Shown piece by piece: positions 63,863-64,000 of a DNA stretch of 64,000 nt. Below the pieces are notes generated by a model that had not been told where the DNA came from, did no database searches, and saw nothing but the letters and a program-made list of their open reading frames with translations. Where the stretch lies: the NCBI GenBank assembly GCA_963765725.1, contig CAVXXI010000001.1, positions 1,096,902-1,160,901 on the forward strand, written 5' to 3'. Source of the DNA: DASQEH01 sp963765725. Its GTDB lineage: Bacteria; Actinomycetota; Actinomycetes; Propionibacteriales; Nocardioidaceae. Made by a program: the position numbers and the translations under genes. How positions within the stretch are numbered: the first letter of the stretch is position 1; each line of letters begins with the position of its first letter.

Positions 63863-64000
63863 TCACATGTGACGCTGCAGGATGCTGATGGGCTGGGCGG
63901 GCGCCCCGTCGCCCCCGCCGCCCGTCACCCCTGTCCGGGCGAGCGCCTTGACGATCCCCAGCCCCTGCGTGACCTTGCCGAAGATGGAGTAGCCGCCGCC
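63863..64000 (-). CDS. Peptidyl-prolyl cis-trans isomerase (cyclophilin type), C-terminal part, cut by window edge
   Basis: 46 codons in one frame from the right edge to a TGA at 63863-63865: GGYSIFGKVTQGLGIVKALARTGVTGG, then GAPAQPISILQRHM. This is the end of a cyclophilin fold (FGKVTxGLxIV ... P.I). The rest lies beyond the window. Upstream of the amidohydrolase in the same direction. Confidence 0.82.
   Translation of the reverse strand, partial: GGGYSIFGKVTQGLGIVKALARTGVTGGGGDGAPAQPISILQRHM

Overview
This window is high-GC actinobacterial chromosome. It encodes the mycothiol ligase MshC, two probable F420-dependent enzymes, the Actinomycetota-restricted families SCO1664, DUF3090 and MSMEG_4193, and many genes that look leaderless, with a TAGGCT-like -10 box ending 6-7 nt before the start codon. 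From memory, the order RecB-type nuclease, metH, PAC2, mshC, SCO1664, DUF3090, phosphomutase, uppP matches the Mycobacterium tuberculosis Rv2119-Rv2136c neighbourhood. A member of Nocardioidaceae/Propionibacteriales would fit, but that placement is inference.

Layout. 0-6.5 kb: end of a RecB-family nuclease, then a five-gene peptide ABC importer (dppABCDF, minus strand). 6.6-17.5 kb: conserved core (metH, PAC2, a threonine synthase-like enzyme, mshC, SCO1664, DUF3090, phosphomutase, corA, uppP). 17.5-23.5 kb: LLM oxidoreductase, aldo/keto reductase, GH15 glucoamylase-like enzyme, DUF5703, and an M20 peptidase. Just before the peptidase is a gene-free 450 bp element made of two inverted arrays of 22-bp repeats. 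23.6-32.8 kb: accessory block beginning at tRNA-Leu(GAG), with a large secreted protein, a Cys-rich small protein, DinB, VapBC, VOC proteins (one fused to an SCO6745-like domain), a DHFR-like reductase and an MFS exporter. 32.9-38.3 kb: class-III aminotransferase, MocR regulator divergent from an EamA transporter, metallo-beta-lactamase lactonase and a lipoprotein. 38.5-45.8 kb: a second short repeat array, a broken PAP2 phosphatase, a cysteine-less DksA-like protein, a kinase-like protein, then an HTH-citrate synthase/SMP-30 operon divergent from a homocitrate synthase-like enzyme. 45.8-52.5 kb: small enzymes, a response-regulator remnant, acylphosphatase, PAP2 and RecQ. 52.5-59.8 kb: alpha-glucoside cluster (LacI regulator, GH13 glucosidase, SBP-permease-permease-ATPase importer). 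59.9-64 kb: HipA-like kinase with DUF3037, methyltransferase, DoxX, amidohydrolase and the end of a cyclophilin.

Reading frames are broken in many otherwise well-conserved genes: metH, dppB, vapC, the PAP2 at 38.6 kb, and almost everything between 57.9 and 63.85 kb. Most breaks are one-base losses or gains with the protein continuing in the next frame. Sequencing or assembly error is the simplest explanation, although true decay cannot be excluded gene by gene.

How the genes work together: the dpp operon imports peptides. LacI, its operator, GH13 and the ABC importer form a self-contained alpha-glucoside uptake and hydrolysis unit. The HTH-citrate synthase and the homocitrate synthase-like enzyme share an AT-rich control region and probably belong to one regulated acyl-CoA condensation pathway of unknown product.
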